The notes beneath the pieces were generated by a model, which saw only the letters and a list, made by a program, of their open reading frames with translations, was not told where the DNA came from and did not search any database. The position numbers and the translations under genes were made by a program. From an uncultured Anaerococcus sp. (lineage in GTDB: Bacteria > Bacillota > Clostridia > Tissierellales > Peptoniphilaceae): a DNA stretch of 6,307 nucleotides. Location of the stretch: NCBI GenBank assembly GCA_900550345.1, contig URRX01000087.1, positions 1-6,307 on the forward strand, in the 5' to 3' direction. Position 1 is the first letter of the stretch. Each line of letters opens with the position of its first letter. Shown here one piece after another: positions 4,649 through 6,307 of this stretch.

Positions 4649-6307
4649 ATTAAAAGTTATCCCTTTGGGGGGACTTGGCGAAATAGGTAAAAACTGTACA
4701 GTAGTGGAATATAAGAATGAAATGATTATGATTGATTGTGGCTTGACATTTCCTGATCAGGATATGTTAGGTGTAGATATTGTAATCCCTGATTTTACCT
4801 ATATAGAAGAAAATAAAGATAAGTTAAAAGGAATTTTTATTACTCATGGTCATGAAGACCATATAGGAGCAATTGCATATCTATTAAAATTAGTAGATAC
4901 AAATGTTTATTGTTCTAAACTTACAAAAGGCTTATTAGAAAATAAATTTAAAGAACATGGCCTTAATCCAAACAGATTAAAAATGGTTAATGTTAACAAT
5001 ACTGTAAAAGTTGGTAATTTGAGTGCTGAATTTATAAGAGTAAGTCATTCAATTCCTGATTCATGTTCAATAGCAGTAAAATCTCCAATTGGAACTATTT
5101 TATTTACTGGTGATTTTAAAATGGATTTTACACCTATAGATGGTGAACCTACAGATATTCAAAAACTTGCTGCTTTAGGAAAAAAGGGATTATTATGTCT
5201 ATTTTCTGATTCAACAAATGTTGAAATTGAAGGTAGTTCAATTAGTGAAAAAAAGGTAGGAGAAACTTTTATAAATTTATTTGGACAAGCTCCAGGTAGA
5301 ATTGTAGTTGCTACTTTTGCTTCTAACCTTCATAGAGTTCAACAAGTAATTTATGCTGCTGAAAAATATAATAAAAAAGTAGCATTATCAGGAAGATCAA
5401 TGTTAAATAATGTTAAAATTGCATCCTCCTTAGGGTATTTAAAAGTAAGAAGTAACACAATTATAGATATAAAAAATCTTAAAGATTATGCTGATGATCA
5501 AATAGTTATATTATCAACTGGAACACAAGGAGAACCATTATCAGCTTTAACAAGAATGGCAAATAATGAACACAAACAAGTCCATTTAAACTCTTCAGAC
5601 ACTGTTATTTTATCATCATCAGCAATTCCAGGTAATGAAATGTCAATCAATAATACAATCAATAATTTAACTAAAATTGGTTGTAATATAATTTATAATT
5701 CATTAGCAAAAGTTCATGCATCAGGACATGCTTGCCAAGAAGAAATTAAATTAATGCATCAATTAACTACACCTAAGTATTTTATTCCTGCTCATGGTGA
5801 ACCAAGACAATTAAAAAAACACAAAGAAATAGCTATGGATATGGGAATGAATGAAGATAATATATTGGTAGGTCAAAACGGAGATGTGTTTGAATTTACT
5901 AAAAAAAGCGCAAGAATTAATGGTAAGGTTCAAGCTGGTAATGTATTAGTAGATGGATCTGGTATTGGCGATGTAGGAAATATAGTATTAAAAGATAGAA
6001 AACACTTATCAGAAGATGGACTATTAGTTGTAAGTTTAACTATAGAAAAACATACACAAAAAGTTTTATCTAATCCAGAAATAGTTTCTAGAGGATTTAT
6101 CTATGTTAAAGAAAATCAAGATTTGATTGAAAATTCTAAAGATATTGTTATTAGAACAATGAAAAAATGTCAAAAGAAAGAAATACACGCTATTAGTCAA
6201 ATAAAATATCAAATAAGAGAATCTTTGAAATCTTACATTTATAATCAAACTGGTAGAGACCCTATGATTTTACCTGTCCTTACAGAAGTGGAAAATAATG
6301 AATATTA
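4632..6307 (+). CDS. rnj: Ribonuclease J (metallo-beta-lactamase/beta-CASP RNase); stop codon probably cut by window end
   Basis: Continuous frame of 558 codons from ATG 4632 to the last base, with no internal stop by manual translation. RNase J is the zinc-dependent 5'-3' exo- and endoribonuclease central to mRNA decay and rRNA maturation in Firmicutes. The N-terminus has VIPLGGLGEIGKNC (9-22). Metal ligands fit the family: THGHEDH with His72, His74, Asp76, His77; SHSIPDS with His139; FTGDFKMD with Asp161; PAHGEPRQL with His388. The beta-CASP region (about 200-360) carries SDSTN, STGTQGEP (295-302) and SSSAIPGNE (328-336), and VHASGH (361-366) binds the RNA end. The C-terminal domain ends in RDPMILPVLTEVE, as full-length homologues do (Bacillus RNase J1 is about 555 aa). 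The last two bases, TA, are therefore likely the start of TAA or TAG. Whether it is a J1 or J2 paralogue cannot be told. Its start overlaps fur by 17 nt. Confidence 0.97.
   Translation, partial: MRMQNKLKVIPLGGLGEIGKNCTVVEYKNEMIMIDCGLTFPDQDMLGVDIVIPDFTYIEENKDKLKGIFITHGHEDHIGAIAYLLKLVDTNVYCSKLTKGLLENKFKEHGLNPNRLKMVNVNNTVKVGNLSAEFIRVSHSIPDSCSIAVKSPIGTILFTGDFKMDFTPIDGEPTDIQKLAALGKKGLLCLFSDSTNVEIEGSSISEKKVGETFINLFGQAPGRIVVATFASNLHRVQQVIYAAEKYNKKVALSGRSMLNNVKIASSLGYLKVRSNTIIDIKNLKDYADDQIVILSTGTQGEPLSALTRMANNEHKQVHLNSSDTVILSSSAIPGNEMSINNTINNLTKIGCNIIYNSLAKVHASGHACQEEIKLMHQLTTPKYFIPAHGEPRQLKKHKEIAMDMGMNEDNILVGQNGDVFEFTKKSARINGKVQAGNVLVDGSGIGDVGNIVLKDRKHLSEDGLLVVSLTIEKHTQKVLSNPEIVSRGFIYVKENQDLIENSKDIVIRTMKKCQKKEIHAISQIKYQIRESLKSYIYNQTGRDPMILPVLTEVENNEY

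Noticed and set aside
4751..4762. Perfect 12-bp palindrome TCCTGATCAGGA
   Set aside because: It sits in conserved RNase J codons (FPDQD), has no loop for a stable hairpin and no second copy was noticed; probably chance.
4743..4771. Exact TTGACA that could be a -35 box inside rnj
   Set aside because: No -10 sequence lies at 16-18 nt; the bases encode the conserved LT of the RNase J GLTFPD segment.
6066..6248. Minus-strand open frame of 60 codons inside rnj
   Set aside because: Antisense shadow of the RNase J C-terminal domain, without family resemblance or ribosome-binding site.

Overview
The window is a compact, AT-rich (GC below about one third by eye) piece of bacterial chromosome in which every gene reads on the plus strand. 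Gene order, Gram-positive style Shine-Dalgarno sequences (AGGAG/AAGGAG), AGA-dominated arginine codons and normal use of TGA as a stop (Trp is TGG) point to an anaerobic low-GC Firmicute. The best fit is Clostridia/Tissierellia, perhaps of the Peptoniphilaceae type (inference from gene order and composition, not a search).

Layout: (1) 1-246 is the 3' end of a ComEA-type helix-hairpin-helix DNA-binding protein whose start lies outside the window. (2) 256-660 is an Rrf2-family regulator of the IscR type with three clustered cysteines. (3) 674-3286 is alaS, complete alanyl-tRNA synthetase. (4) 3296-3553 is ireB/reoM. (5) 3546-3965 is ruvX/yqgF. (6) 3958-4200 is a small acidic DUF1292 protein. 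(7) 4190-4648 is a Fur-family metalloregulator. (8) 4632 to the window end is ribonuclease J, essentially full length: 558 codons are open, and the last two bases (TA) are probably the first two of its stop codon.

No intergenic gap exceeds 13 nt and five of the seven gene junctions are overlaps or have the ribosome-binding site touching the upstream stop codon. I see no terminator, so the block looks like one polycistronic transcript with translational coupling. It joins translation (AlaS), cell-envelope control through Ser/Thr kinase signalling (IreB), nucleic-acid housekeeping (RuvX, RNase J) and two metal or Fe-S responsive regulators (Rrf2, Fur). alaS-ireB-ruvX-DUF1292-fur-rnj is a known conserved order in Clostridia. 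The Rrf2-alaS junction lacks the cysteine desulfurase and mnmA genes that separate them in several relatives.

I find no mobile element, CRISPR array, RNA gene or clearly new system. The points worth a second look are residue-level departures in conserved enzymes: AlaS with CGGCH in place of CGGTH and without a cysteine-rich insert, Fur lacking two ligands of one metal site, an Rrf2 protein without the fourth IscR cluster ligand, and IreB with only one of the two phospho-threonine positions.
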